Shown piece after piece: positions 54,483 to 63,895 of a stretch of 64,000 nt of DNA. The notes under the pieces were generated by a model. The model did not search any database. It had not been told where the DNA came from and was given only the letters and a program-made list of their open reading frames with translations. Position 1 is the stretch's first letter. Each line of letters opens with the position of its first letter. The stretch is from Bacillus_CJ salitolerans (GTDB lineage Bacteria; Bacillota; Bacilli; Bacillales; SA4): contig NZ_JBHUEM010000011.1 of the NCBI RefSeq assembly GCF_042680805.1, forward strand, positions 97,854-161,853, given 5' to 3'. The position numbers and the translations under genes are program-made.

Positions 54483-55028
54483 TTAATTCTTTACAATCTG
54501 CTTTTTCAGTTTCTCTTCTTGTTCAGCAATATAATAATCTACTACTTTAATAATTGTTAAGACTCCTTCAACCATGGGCTCAATCTCTTCTTCGTTATAA
54601 TCTAGTTCCTCGTCATTGTGGAATGCAATGATTGATATAGATTCAAAATGATGCACATATTCAAACGCAGCAATAATTGCTTCTCTATATACATCTTCCA
54701 TCAATAAAAATGCTTCACTTCCTAGTAGTGTACTAGCAACAGCATTGTATGAATTGACAGCCTCTTGGCGTAGAGGAACAATCAAATGATTCCTCAACAT
54801 TTCTTGGTCAATGACATCTTCTTCTAGTTCTTCCTCTAGTTGCAACTTCATATTTTCATAACGGTATGAAAATGGTGATAAGATGTTACGAATTACGTAT
54901 AATTCCTTAAGGTGTTCCGGAGCCATTGCTTTTGACTGTTCCATACCTAATTCAAGTTGAACTCCCATTACATTAATAGAAGTTTTTTGAAGTCGTATTC
55001 TCTTAAAAGTATCTATGATTCTACTCAT
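54483..55028 (-). CDS. Hypothetical acidic helical protein (181 residues)
   Basis: Not recognised. Mostly helical and acidic, with LEEELEEDVIDQ and DEELDYNEEEIEP stretches. No signal peptide or membrane segment, so cytoplasmic. The ATG has GGAG seven bases upstream. It lies between two divergent-type SLH genes, all on the minus strand. Confidence 0.6.
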   Translation of the reverse strand: MSRIIDTFKRIRLQKTSINVMGVQLELGMEQSKAMAPEHLKELYVIRNILSPFSYRYENMKLQLEEELEEDVIDQEMLRNHLIVPLRQEAVNSYNAVASTLLGSEAFLLMEDVYREAIIAAFEYVHHFESISIIAFHNDEELDYNEEEIEPMVEGVLTIIKVVDYYIAEQEEKLKKQIVKN

Positions 55029-55278
55029 TTGGATTCTCCATTCATTTTTTTATTTGACTAATACTTCAGTTGGTTATATGAAAAACTAAGCATTTTTCTC
55101 GAAAAAAATAGATTTGTGGTCCCTATTACACTAAGTAACTAATGATGGGGAACTTAAAGAATAATAGGAAGTTACCCTTCTATACTTTACTGGTCTTTCC
55201 CAGCTATTTCTTTTAATGGGTAATTAGACTTTAAATTTCCAAGAAATAAAATAAACTCTATTGAACGTGTCTACTATT

Positions 55279-56520
55279 TTATTTAATCTCATTAAAACCT
55301 CTCGCATCTAAACGTTGAAAGAAGGCAGAAATATGACTACGTTTTAACACTTCATCTACTCCATAACTTTCGTATGTTTTCTGACCATTACGAGCAGTTG
55401 CCAGTTCGTTATCATACATGAATTGTACAGCGCTTTTCAGTTCTGATTTCTTCCCTTGTGTTGCAGCAAAGACTTGTGCCAATGTTCCTCTTGTAACTGG
55501 CTGATCTTTTACTTTATCATCCTTGTAACCTTTAAGTGGTAAATTATAAGCTTTTAACATGTCATAGATTGGTTGTGACCAATGTCCGTACTGCTGATCT
55601 GATTTCAAGTCAAAGTATCGAGCAAGAATTGTTGCAAGTTGAGCCTCCGTTAATGTATTCTCGGGTTTAAATGTTCCGTCAGCATAACCCTTTACTAAAC
55701 CATTTTTAACAGCCCATTGAATTTCTTTTGTTGCCCAGTACAATTCGTCTGCATCTTTAAAGATTGGTGAAAAATGATTGTTCAAATTAAAAAATTTATT
55801 ATTAGTATGTGCTTCTGAGACTGTAATCTTGTCACCTTTATAAGTAATCCCTACATAACCATAATCATATCCACTATTTTTTATAGGAATGCCATCGACA
55901 TCTATTTGTCCAGTCCAACCGTCTATTTTATGTGTTAGTCCTGGTGAAAATATAAAAGGGTTTAAGTTTCCTTCTCTCCTTTGTTCATATTCTGTGATTT
56001 CTCTGATTTCTACGTTCATTGGTAAATTTACAGTTCCAAAAGTTCGAATAAAACTATATGACGTAGCATCAAGATGTTTAAAATTTAGATGTGCAAAACT
56101 TTGTACGGTTGGTCCTGCAAATTGTTTAACAGCTCTTTGAACAATGATATCTCCTCTATAACTTCCTTCATAAAGGGTAGATGCATATTTAACTCCATCT
56201 GCAAATGAGATAAATAAACCTTCTTTAGTGATAATAGTAGTGTAATTAAATTTAGTTCCTATTATGTAATCATTAGTCTTCTCTAAAATTGATTCGAAAA
56301 ACTGTTCTGTTTCTTTCAGATTAATAGTCTTATCGGCATATAGATAAGAAGTCATCCCTGCGTTCTCCAATAAATAGTTATATAGATACGGAGAAATTTT
56401 GGCTTCGGCATCCTTCATCCAAGAGAACGGATCGTTTTCTTCTGCAGTTGTTTCTTTAGTGAGAGTTACATTGATAAGTAAAGCAAGGGATAAAAACGAG
56501 ATTGCTAATTTCTTAAACAT
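55279..56520 (-). CDS. SLH protein with unknown N-terminal domain
   Basis: Exported protein of 413 residues. Signal peptide to about residue 26 (TTAEEN), a 210-residue beta-rich domain of unknown fold, and a divergent SLH block (about 240-413) very like that of the CAP protein: WATKEIQWAVKNGLVKGYADG, LTEAQLATILARYFDL, PVTRGTLAQVFAA and YESYGVDEVLKRSHISAF. The ATG at 56520 follows AAAGGAG by 8 bases. The CAP protein, this gene and the lipoprotein after it are on one strand. Confidence 0.8.
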   Translation of the reverse strand: MFKKLAISFLSLALLINVTLTKETTAEENDPFSWMKDAEAKISPYLYNYLLENAGMTSYLYADKTINLKETEQFFESILEKTNDYIIGTKFNYTTIITKEGLFISFADGVKYASTLYEGSYRGDIIVQRAVKQFAGPTVQSFAHLNFKHLDATSYSFIRTFGTVNLPMNVEIREITEYEQRREGNLNPFIFSPGLTHKIDGWTGQIDVDGIPIKNSGYDYGYVGITYKGDKITVSEAHTNNKFFNLNNHFSPIFKDADELYWATKEIQWAVKNGLVKGYADGTFKPENTLTEAQLATILARYFDLKSDQQYGHWSQPIYDMLKAYNLPLKGYKDDKVKDQPVTRGTLAQVFAATQGKKSELKSAVQFMYDNELATARNGQKTYESYGVDEVLKRSHISAFFQRLDARGFNEIK

Positions 56521-56559
56521 TAAATACACTCCTTTAAATTGTTATTTGTTTATATAACC

Positions 56560-58485
56560 CTATTTAGGTGTTACTAAATAATTTTTATATTTGTCTATTT
56601 CTGAATCAGTTAGAATCTTACTATCTATACTTATTTTAACTAGTTGCCACATGTTCTTGCCGTTTTCCTCTTTCTGTTTTACAACTGCATAACCTGATTT
56701 AGATGGATAATTCACAAATAGATTCTTTTCTTCAGTACTCCATGTATCAATAGGCTTTTTATAAAAGTCATTTTCACCTTCTAAAAGGTCAGTAGCATAA
56801 ATCGTAAACTCTGTGTAGAATAAACCATTCCCTAAATCATATAGGGTATCTATTTGGGAAGATGTAGTTTCTAAACTACCCCCTCTATCAGGATTTATTA
56901 TATAAAATTTACCATTCTGAAACTTCACTAGATCATATTCCATAGACCCTTCTACAACTAGATTTTTTTGAGCGACTGTAACACCAAATAATCTTTGAGT
57001 CAGAGTATTTACCTGTTCAACTGAGGCAGCTCCATAATAAAATCCAAAATCCTCATCCATGATATAATCATTTGTTATATAAGAAGGTGGTAAGTCATCT
57101 TTACTGATTTTCCCATCTAATCTAGCATCGCTTAAGAATGACATGATTTGAAAGTCAGTATAGTTATCTCTATCGAAGCCCTCTTCTAAGTAGCTAAATT
57201 GATCTATAAACGCCATTAAATTCTGTTGTTCATTAGTATTCAGAGTAGAAAGATAATCGTTTGTATTAGCAGAATTTACGCTTTTTCGTAAGGTACTGAT
57301 GAACTTAGTAATAATATCGATATTGTCAGAAACATCAATAGTTAGCATCTTTGAACCAGATTCGCTATTAATAATTTCTTTTCTTGAGTCATAACCATAT
57401 ATTGTTAGAAATGTTTTATACTCTTCTTCAGATATCGCTTTGCTATTACTTTCACTTGTCTTATATTCGTATTCAGTCTTTTCTTCAAGATTTTCTATAT
57501 GTTGTTTCCAAGTTTTTATTAAAGTTCCTATGGATGACAGCTTATTGTTGTTAATTTCAAAAATTTCTGTTATATAAAAGTCTTCCGCCCAGTTAGGATC
57601 CTCTCCTCTTGTGCCTGCGGAGTATCCCCCTGCTCCTATTAAATATATTTTTTCATTAACAGAAGAAATAGAACGAGTTGAATCACTAATTAGACCATAG
57701 TTATCAAATATTTTTTCGTTTAGTAGAAAAATTTCTCCATTTTTATACCCCCATACCTCTTCATGATAACCCTCTTCATACGATTTTCCGTATAGCACAT
57801 ACAATTCAGAAGTTCCATTATTATCGAAATCAATTAATTCAACATACTGTAACCCCGGACAGTCACTTGGACCGTTGTCTTGATTACAGATACCAAAATC
57901 ATCTTTAATAACATTTACTTTTTCAAAGTAACTTGCATACATATGTTGATCTTTTCTAGCAATCTCATCTAACTTGTTTTGAACCTCTGCCATTAACTGA
58001 TTCATATCTTCTTTCAGACTTGCAAATATTTCATTATCTGAAACTTCATTAATTACTTTTTCAATTTCTAGTTTTGCTTCTTGAAACTGTTTCTCTGTAA
58101 TTAATTTTTGAATATGAGCAAATTGTTTATTATATCCAATTTGCTTTTTGACAATCTCAATTTCGTCTTGAGCATGTTTCTTTATTGTTTCAGAACCACC
58201 CTCGTATGTAATTACAGCATTTAGTAAAGTTTGGGTTTGCTCTAAGTTATTTTGTGTTTTTGCTATGATCGCAGAATCCATAGCGATTACATGTTCTAAT
58301 AACTTATTAACCTCTTCATCATCTTTGTTTTCTTCTACTGCATTTTTAAAATATTGGATTGCAGCTTGATAATCTTTGTTCTCAATGGCAGAATGACCAT
58401 CACTCACAGCTTTATTAAACACTTCTTTACTACATCCCCCAAGAAGGAGAACAATAGTAAAAACGAAACAAATAATTATTTTCAA
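56560..58485 (-). CDS. Large lipoprotein with helical repeats
   Basis: About 641 residues. The N-terminus is a lipoprotein signal ending LLLGGCSKE (Cys near 18). Residues 20-180 are TPR-like helical repeats (ENKDYQAAIQYFKNAVEEN), followed by a beta domain with VELIDFDNNGTSELYVLYG, the calcium-binding-like DxDNNG pattern of FG-GAP proteins, then a C-terminal domain (about 480-641) of unknown fold. The start is most likely the TTG at 58485, 6 bases after AGAGGTG; longer frames lack a site. Divergent from an XRE regulator; operators lie between them. Confidence 0.72.
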   Translation of the reverse strand: MKIIICFVFTIVLLLGGCSKEVFNKAVSDGHSAIENKDYQAAIQYFKNAVEENKDDEEVNKLLEHVIAMDSAIIAKTQNNLEQTQTLLNAVITYEGGSETIKKHAQDEIEIVKKQIGYNKQFAHIQKLITEKQFQEAKLEIEKVINEVSDNEIFASLKEDMNQLMAEVQNKLDEIARKDQHMYASYFEKVNVIKDDFGICNQDNGPSDCPGLQYVELIDFDNNGTSELYVLYGKSYEEGYHEEVWGYKNGEIFLLNEKIFDNYGLISDSTRSISSVNEKIYLIGAGGYSAGTRGEDPNWAEDFYITEIFEINNNKLSSIGTLIKTWKQHIENLEEKTEYEYKTSESNSKAISEEEYKTFLTIYGYDSRKEIINSESGSKMLTIDVSDNIDIITKFISTLRKSVNSANTNDYLSTLNTNEQQNLMAFIDQFSYLEEGFDRDNYTDFQIMSFLSDARLDGKISKDDLPPSYITNDYIMDEDFGFYYGAASVEQVNTLTQRLFGVTVAQKNLVVEGSMEYDLVKFQNGKFYIINPDRGGSLETTSSQIDTLYDLGNGLFYTEFTIYATDLLEGENDFYKKPIDTWSTEEKNLFVNYPSKSGYAVVKQKEENGKNMWQLVKISIDSKILTDSEIDKYKNYLVTPK

Positions 58486-58520
58486 TGAATTCACCTCTAA
58501 TTCAACTATTACCTCAATTA

Positions 58521-58554
58521 GTAATATATTGATTACAGTAATATATTGATTACA
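58521..58554. promoter_or_regulatory. Tandem 17-bp operator-like repeats before XRE gene
   Basis: GTAATATATTGATTACA occurs twice with no gap (58521-58537, 58538-58554). Each copy holds an inverted repeat GTAAT-N6-ATTAC, and a further half-site TTGATTACAA lies at 58627-58636. The pair ends 2 bases before the XRE -35 and is 35 bases from the lipoprotein start, so a regulator could repress both. Confidence 0.72.
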
Positions 58555-58556
58555 AA

Positions 58557-58585
58557 TTGTCAAACATTATTTTTTAGGTTATAAT
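58557..58585 (+). promoter_or_regulatory. Sigma-A promoter of the XRE gene
   Basis: TTGTCA (58557-58562), a 17-base spacer and a perfect TATAAT (58580-58585), placed just right of the tandem operator. Confidence 0.78.
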
Positions 58586-58671
58586 AGGATCATATTAATA
58601 TAAATACTGTATCTTGCTGTTTAGAGATTGATTACAACGTTTAATTTATGTGCTAATGTATAAAGGAAGAA

Positions 58672-59067
58672 GTGTTTAGGATGGAAGAAGTTAATGCAAC
58701 ACTAGGAAGTATTTTAGTAGATGTCAGGACTAATAGATTAAAGATTTCTCTTCGTAAAGCCTCTGATTTAATAGGAATCTCTCATAATTATTTAAGTCTT
58801 TTAGAAAAAGGAGTAGATCCTCGTAACAATCGTCCAGTCCAGGTAACTCCTGAAATATTAAAGAAAATTGCAGAGGCATATGAATTGCCCATCGAAGAAC
58901 TATTAAATATGGCAGGTTTTCTTACGGAATTTGAGACTGAGAAAATCAATCTCCTTGAGATGCTACAAAGTTCAAAGGAAGTAACATTTGGAGATAAAGT
59001 GTTTTCAAGTGAAGAAAAACGAAAGTTGTTAACAATAATTGATACTATATGGGGCGAATCAAAATAA
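58672..59067 (+). CDS. XRE-family transcriptional regulator
   Basis: DNA-binding protein of about 128-131 residues. The HTH_3 domain fills residues 10-75 (LRKASDLIGISHNYLSLLEKG, then ILKKIAEAYELPIEELL), with a short dimerisation tail ending FSSEEKRKLL. The start is uncertain: GTG at 58672 (4 bases after AAGGA) or ATG at 58681. It is divergent from the large lipoprotein gene and probably binds the tandem 17-bp repeats between them. The name is not known. Confidence 0.82.
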   Translation: MFRMEEVNATLGSILVDVRTNRLKISLRKASDLIGISHNYLSLLEKGVDPRNNRPVQVTPEILKKIAEAYELPIEELLNMAGFLTEFETEKINLLEMLQSSKEVTFGDKVFSSEEKRKLLTIIDTIWGESK

Positions 59068-59073
59068 AATAAA

Positions 59074-59106
59074 AAAGTAGAGAAAATTTTACATTTTCTC
59101 TACTTT
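59074..59106. terminator. Bidirectional terminator
   Basis: Fourteen-bp AT-rich stem AAAGTAGAGAAAAT/ATTTTCTCTACTTT (59074-59087 with 59093-59106), 5-base loop; ends both the XRE gene and the converging 59089-59622 gene, whose stop lies within it. Confidence 0.8.
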
Positions 59107-59622
59107 AAGTGTTTTTAGATACTCTCCTATACTGTAAATGACTTGCAAAACATCCTGTTGACTACTATATTCATACAGTTTAATCATTGAAACATCATGC
59201 ACTTGAATGTCTAAAGGCATATGAACACCATTAATGATAGACGGACTGTCTATTTCAATATATGCAATGATGTGAAGGGTATTAATGATATCATCACTAT
59301 CATATTTAAAAACAGGCCAAAATTCCTCAGGTACATGTAAAATATACTCAAAGCTCTTGGGATTCTTCGTGTTTTCAACTAACCAATGATAACAATCTTC
59401 TTTACTTAGTCGCTCTGAGATTTGTTTATTGAAGTAACTACTTATATTCTCAGAAATATGTTTTAATATATTTTGATAGGTCCCAGGAATGATTTCTTTA
59501 AGAGGATTTGCAAGATAATCTGAGCAGTATACTTCATACTTTCCGGAACTATTTTGATCAAACAAATGTTTATATTTCATCATTAATTCGATCAATTGCT
59601 GTTTATACTCATTAAACTCCAT
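59089..59622 (-). CDS. Hypothetical protein (177 residues)
   Basis: Not recognised. Cytoplasmic, mixed helix/strand, with FEYILHVPEEFWPVFKYD near residue 90 and INGVHMPLDIQVHDVSMI in the second half. The ATG at 59622 follows AGGGGA by 7 bases; an upstream in-frame GTG (59640) has no site. It faces the XRE gene across a shared terminator. Confidence 0.6.
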   Translation of the reverse strand: MEFNEYKQQLIELMMKYKHLFDQNSSGKYEVYCSDYLANPLKEIIPGTYQNILKHISENISSYFNKQISERLSKEDCYHWLVENTKNPKSFEYILHVPEEFWPVFKYDSDDIINTLHIIAYIEIDSPSIINGVHMPLDIQVHDVSMIKLYEYSSQQDVLQVIYSIGEYLKTLKVEKM

Positions 59623-59879
59623 TAAAGTTTCCCCTATCACTACATTTTCTTTTTAATAACTCTCTATATCTTACCATTATCTACTGGGTATTTGTAGCGA
59701 AAATACTATCTTTTTGCACAGATGTTTTCTATTAACGGCTGTTAAAGGAAATGTTTATTTTTGAACAATGTCATAGTGTTTTTCCTTCTTTAGTTAATAC
59801 TAAGTTTACCCTTTAAGATCAGGTATGTTTATATTGTTTTGAGAAGGGTTGATGTAGGATTTAGTAGAATTATAGGTAT

Positions 59880-60756
59880 GAAAAAATACAACGAAAAATT
59901 CAACACAGAACCCTACAATTGAATCATTACAAGCGCAAGTTAGTGAATTAACAGCGAAACTAAAATGGTATGAAGAGCAGTTTCGCCTGAGTCAACGAAG
60001 CGATTCGGCTCTTCAAGTGAGAAAACGGCTCCAAATCAAATTGTACTGGAACTTCTCAACGAAGTTGAATAAGAAGCTAATCCTCAACTACCAGACCAAC
60101 TGTTGAAACCATTACGTACCGCCGTAAAAAGAAACATGGTCAACGGGAAATCATGCTTGAAAACCTGCCTACAGAAATGAGTGAGTATCGCCTTTCTGAT
60201 GAGGACTAGGTTTGTCGTGTTGCGGTGGATCTTACATGAAATGAGCACAGAAATTCCTAAAGAGTTAAAAATCATTCCACCTGAAGTCAAAGTTGTTTAA
60301 CATAAACGATATGTCTATTCATGCCGTCACTGTGAACGTGAAGAACTAACAACACCTATCGTTACGGCACCTATGCCTTCACCGGTTCAACCAAAGAGTT
60401 TGACTTCTCCTTCTATGATGGTGTACATCATGCCCCAGAAGTACGTGGATGGGCTATCTTTATATAGAATCGAAAAGCAATTCGAACGATTTGGTCTCTC
60501 TTTATCACGTGAGACAATGGCTAATTGGCTCCTTCACGGAGCTGATCAATGGTTGAGTCCTCTCTACAAGAGAATACATGAGTTCCTCATAAAACAGGAT
60601 ATTCTCCATGCGGATGAGACAACCTTACAGGTCTTAAGAGAACCAGGTCGCGCTGCTCAATCTTCTTCTTATCTGTGGCTATATCGCACTGGACAAGAAA
60701 GACCACCTGCCATCCTATATGATTATCAAAAATGGAAGAAACTCGGAATTAATTAA
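59880..60756 (+). pseudogene. IS66-family transposase TnpC, decayed
   Basis: Fragments in three frames follow the TnpC order: SLQAQVSELTAKLKWYEEQF, KRFGSSSEKTAPNQI, EIMLENLPTEMSEYRLSDED, a CxxC zinc motif (SCRHCERE), and a DDE stretch DILHADETTLQVLREPG to ILYDYQ. Several stops and frameshifts separate them. The C-terminal third is missing, ending at about 60740. No TnpA/TnpB genes are nearby. Confidence 0.85.
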
Positions 60757-60999
60757 TAAATAATCTTTTAATGTTCAGTATCATTCTTAAAATATTTATG
60801 TCTAAACGATAATGAAATTGGAGTTTAAGTAAACATTTTGATGAACAGATTATCTAGAAAATATAACAAACTTTGTTCTAAAGAGGAGAATTTTTCCATA
60901 AATTTAAGCAAGTGTACTCATCAGAGGTCACCTGTATACAGATTAAAAATTAAAGCCCACTTTTTCTCCAACTTAAAAAAAATTGAAAGGAGGAAAATT

Positions 61000-61422
61000 A
61001 TGAGTAAAGATATTAAAGAAGAATTTCAGGGCTATAAGCAATATTTACCTATTTCAGAAAAGAAAATAATTATTTCTTTGCGACTAGCCAATCAAAAATT
61101 AAATTATAGCAATTTAATTGAACTTGGACTAAATGTAGAAGAGGATATTAGAACAGAAATTGAATTACTAAAGAAACGCAATCAGGAAGAAGGTTTTAAT
61201 TTTACATTATTAGAAATAAATGAAGACCGAGTATTAATTGGTGTGAAATGTCCAAAAAGCACAAAAAATACTAACCTTTCTGCAAGAATTGGATATATGA
61301 GTAAACGACTTCTAGATGAACACGGATGGATAAAAGTACTCTCACTCTCTAAAAATGAGAATATTAGACCAAGTGTTTTTAAACCAGAATATTTTGAAAT
61401 GAAGGAATCAAAAATTAGCTAA
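61000..61422 (+). CDS. Hypothetical protein (140 residues)
   Basis: Not recognised. Soluble, with LNYSNLIELGLNVEEDIRT and a strand-rich second half (FTLLEINEDRVLIGVKCP). The ATG at 61000 has a strong AAAGGAGG site. The frame is open upstream to 60838 through AT-rich sequence without a better start. It lies between IS66 debris and an IS21-type end, so it may be a passenger. Confidence 0.55.
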   Translation: MSKDIKEEFQGYKQYLPISEKKIIISLRLANQKLNYSNLIELGLNVEEDIRTEIELLKKRNQEEGFNFTLLEINEDRVLIGVKCPKSTKNTNLSARIGYMSKRLLDEHGWIKVLSLSKNENIRPSVFKPEYFEMKESKIS

Positions 61423-61459
61423 TTTATTAACTTTAAACTAAGTACACCAAGGAGGATTG

Positions 61460-61535
61460 TAACCGTCAAGTAGAAATAAACAGATTTTCACAATTAATTT
61501 TAAACAAGTTTCCACAATTAAGATTCAACAGGTAG
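61460..61535 (-). mobile_element. IS21-family terminal region (first element)
   Basis: Holds two tandem-like copies of AACA-N2-TTT(C/T)CACAATTAA (61479-61528), as in the multiple terminal repeats of IS21-family elements. It adjoins the end of the istB gene to its right. Confidence 0.55.
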
Positions 61536-61538
61536 AAA

Positions 61539-62420
61539 TTAAAATATAGCCTTTCTGTACTTCATCCGAATGCTATCTGCCTCCTTATCAAACGTTATAA
61601 TTTCACTTCGGTGTAATAGACGATCTAAAATGGCTGTTGTGAGAGTGGGGTCTCCCAAAAACTTTCCCCACTCTCCTGGTCCTTTATTAGATGTTAAAAT
61701 AAAAGCAGTTTTGTCATATAAGTCATAGATGAATTGAAAGAATAAGTTTCCCTCCTGTGCCTCATAAGTCATGTACATAACGTCATCAATAATGATTAAG
61801 TCTGAAGAGAGAATTCGTTTATACCTTGTTTGTGACTTACTAATGAATTCTCTTGTTTTCAAAATATACATAAGCTGGTTCATGGATACAAAGGATACCT
61901 GATACCCTTTGTCCACGGCATGGGTACCTAAGGCAATGGATAAATGAGTCTTTCCAGCTCCTGTTGGTCCCATCATAATTAATGTGAAACATTCCTCTAT
62001 CCAATTCAACTCCTTTAACACGTTAAGCTGCTTCTCTCCAATAGCTGATTGCTCTTTTAAATCATAGTTTTCAAACGTCATTTTTTCCGGAAATTCAGCC
62101 CATTTCATCAACCTTTCATTGTTCTTTTTCTCCCTACAGTTCATCTCATAGTTTAGAATTTCATGGATAAACTCATGATACGTCCAGCCTTTTGATTCAG
62201 CCTCACGTAATATAAATCTTAAATTGTCGGGTTTGGTAATACTTCGTAAACTCTGACGTTAGAATAAGGTCTCCTGCGTTCTCGCTGACTGCTAATAGCG
62301 CATCTTGATCATATACGATTTCCTCCGGCATTCCAATCACTTTCAATCACATTACTGATTGGGAAGTCGGTGATAAAAGATAACGTGCGAAGATATGTAT
62401 GAAAGAAACATCGTTTTGTA
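61539..62420 (-). pseudogene. IS21-family istA'-istB' remnant
   Basis: The istB part (61539-62144) encodes the ATPase domain with Walker A GPTGAGKTHL, Walker B SSDLIIIDDV and HRSEIITFD at the end. Its frame continues upstream without a start (KPDNLRFILREAESKGWTYHEF) to a stop near 62267. In another frame upstream comes an IstA integrase piece, MPEEIVYDQDALLAVSENAG (62331 down). The rest of istA is missing. The element cannot transpose. Confidence 0.75.
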
Positions 62421-62487
62421 CTTTGTCTTCTTCGTTTTTTCCTAGTTTGATTACTTAGAGAAGTATTGTGATGTTACCTAAGCTACT

Positions 62488-62889
62488 TTATTTGTAATAT
62501 AGATTAATAAATTCATTTATTTTTTCGATTGTTAATTTATTTTTTCTTTTAAATAGATTTAAGAATCTTTTTTTGATACTTTTGTTGTCATTAATCCAAA
62601 CAACTTCAGCAAGTTGAATCTTAAATAAATAGTTTCCATCTACGCATCTCTTCCAGTTACCGATTTTGTAAATCCTCTTTTTTTTATTAAAGGGGAATAC
62701 AACTCCTTTACCGAAACGTTCACCATTTCCGTAAACAAGTTCTAAGTAATCAAGGGCTTCTAAAGAGTTACGGAATCTAAGATCTAGTTCAGTTTTATTA
62801 ATTACTTTTTTTATACTACTTTTATTTTTAGATACCCCTTCATATAGGATTACTTTAATATTTTTCCTCCAAACTACTAAATTATTCAT
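62488..62889 (-). CDS. Hypothetical protein (133 residues)
   Basis: Not recognised. Very basic, Lys/Asn-rich, no signal peptide, with the pattern LEALDYLELVYGNGERFG. The ATG at 62889 has a strong AAAAGGAGG site. Situated between two IS21-type elements on the same strand; AT-rich codon use. Confidence 0.55.
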   Translation of the reverse strand: MNNLVVWRKNIKVILYEGVSKNKSSIKKVINKTELDLRFRNSLEALDYLELVYGNGERFGKGVVFPFNKKKRIYKIGNWKRCVDGNYLFKIQLAEVVWINDNKSIKKRFLNLFKRKNKLTIEKINEFINLYYK

Positions 62890-63144
62890 TTGTTTCCTCC
62901 TTTTAACTAAACTAGTAAATTTTATGTATTGAAATAATTAATATGATACTTAAATAAAAAATTAATACCTTGTATATAGGACTGGTAAAAGAAGCTAGTA
63001 TATCTATCAATAATTCCTCCACCACCTTAGTGTGCTTTGCCTTAACTCGTTCTCATAGTGAATGAACTTAAAGGTAATCTATTAGTAGGGATAATTTAAT
63101 AGACTTTGAAATATCCTTAACTAAGAATATAAAGAGGTGACTTC

Positions 63145-63270
63145 ATGTCGAATTATTTGTCGAACTTGTTGAATCAACAAAAAATGGAGAATAATTTTAA
63201 TATGGTTGAGTGTCTGCTACCTATGTTTAAAGAAATAAATCCAGGATCAAGTGATAATTTTACACAATCT
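63145..63270 (+). pseudogene. Small gene truncated by an IS21-family insertion
   Basis: ATG at 63145 has an AGAGGTGA site. The first 42 codons (MSNYLSNLLNQQKMENNFNM and following, ending SSDNFTQS) read as protein; then the frame enters the IS end at 63271, and the remaining codons to 63354 are IS sequence. Function unknown. Confidence 0.55.
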
Positions 63271-63322
63271 GTAAATGTCAAGTTAACTATGTACACTTTT
63301 GACTGTTTAAGAATGTACATTT
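63271..63322 (+). mobile_element. Left end of IS21-family element (second element)
   Basis: Three TGT-initial repeats (TGTAAATGTCAAG, TGTACACTTTTGACTG, TGTACATTTTTACTC) lie next to the istB stop, typical of IS21 termini. A similar end is found alone at 48681-48731. Confidence 0.65.
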
Positions 63323-63895
63323 TTACTCTTTATCTTTTTCTAAATAGTTCTTAATTCTGTACGAATCACCAACTATACTTACAACAGACGCGTGATGTAA
63401 TATACGATCTAAAATCGCATTAGCTAACTTAGAATCCTGAAAAATTTCATCCCACGATTTAAAGTTTACATTCGTAGTTAGAATGGTACTTTTCTTTTCA
63501 TATCTTAAATCAATTAATTGAAAAAATAACTTCGCATCTTCCTTGTCAATTGGTAGGTAGCCAATTTCATCAATGATTAGTAACTTATACTTCCCATAGT
63601 GCTTTAACCGACTTTCTAAACGATTTTCCACATTGGCTTTCTTCAATTGTAAGATTAGTTCATTGCACTTAATAAAGTAGGTACTGGTTCTTTTCTTTGC
63701 TGCAGCTATTCCAAGTGAAGTTGCTAAGTGTGTTTTTCCTACACCACTTGGACCTAAGAATACGATATTCTCTTTTTCTTCAATAAAACGTAGAGACGTA
63801 AAATCAAGGATTTGTTGCTTGTTTATAGAAGGCTGAAAGTCAAAATCAAAGTCCTTAATCTCTTTAAAGTGGGGAAATGCCCCCACCTTAACCAT
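63323..63895 (-). pseudogene. IstB-like ATPase, 5'-truncated
   Basis: IS21 family helper ATPase. The 190 residues show Walker A GPSGVGKTHLA, Walker B KLLIIDEIGYLPI, and HHASVVSIVG at the end. The usual 50-60 residue N-terminal domain is missing: the frame starts at MVKVGAFPHFKEIKDFDF, which is internal in typical IstB proteins. A stop lies four codons upstream, and the sequence beyond (63899-64000) looks like the end of some other insertion that I cannot name. Confidence 0.75.
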
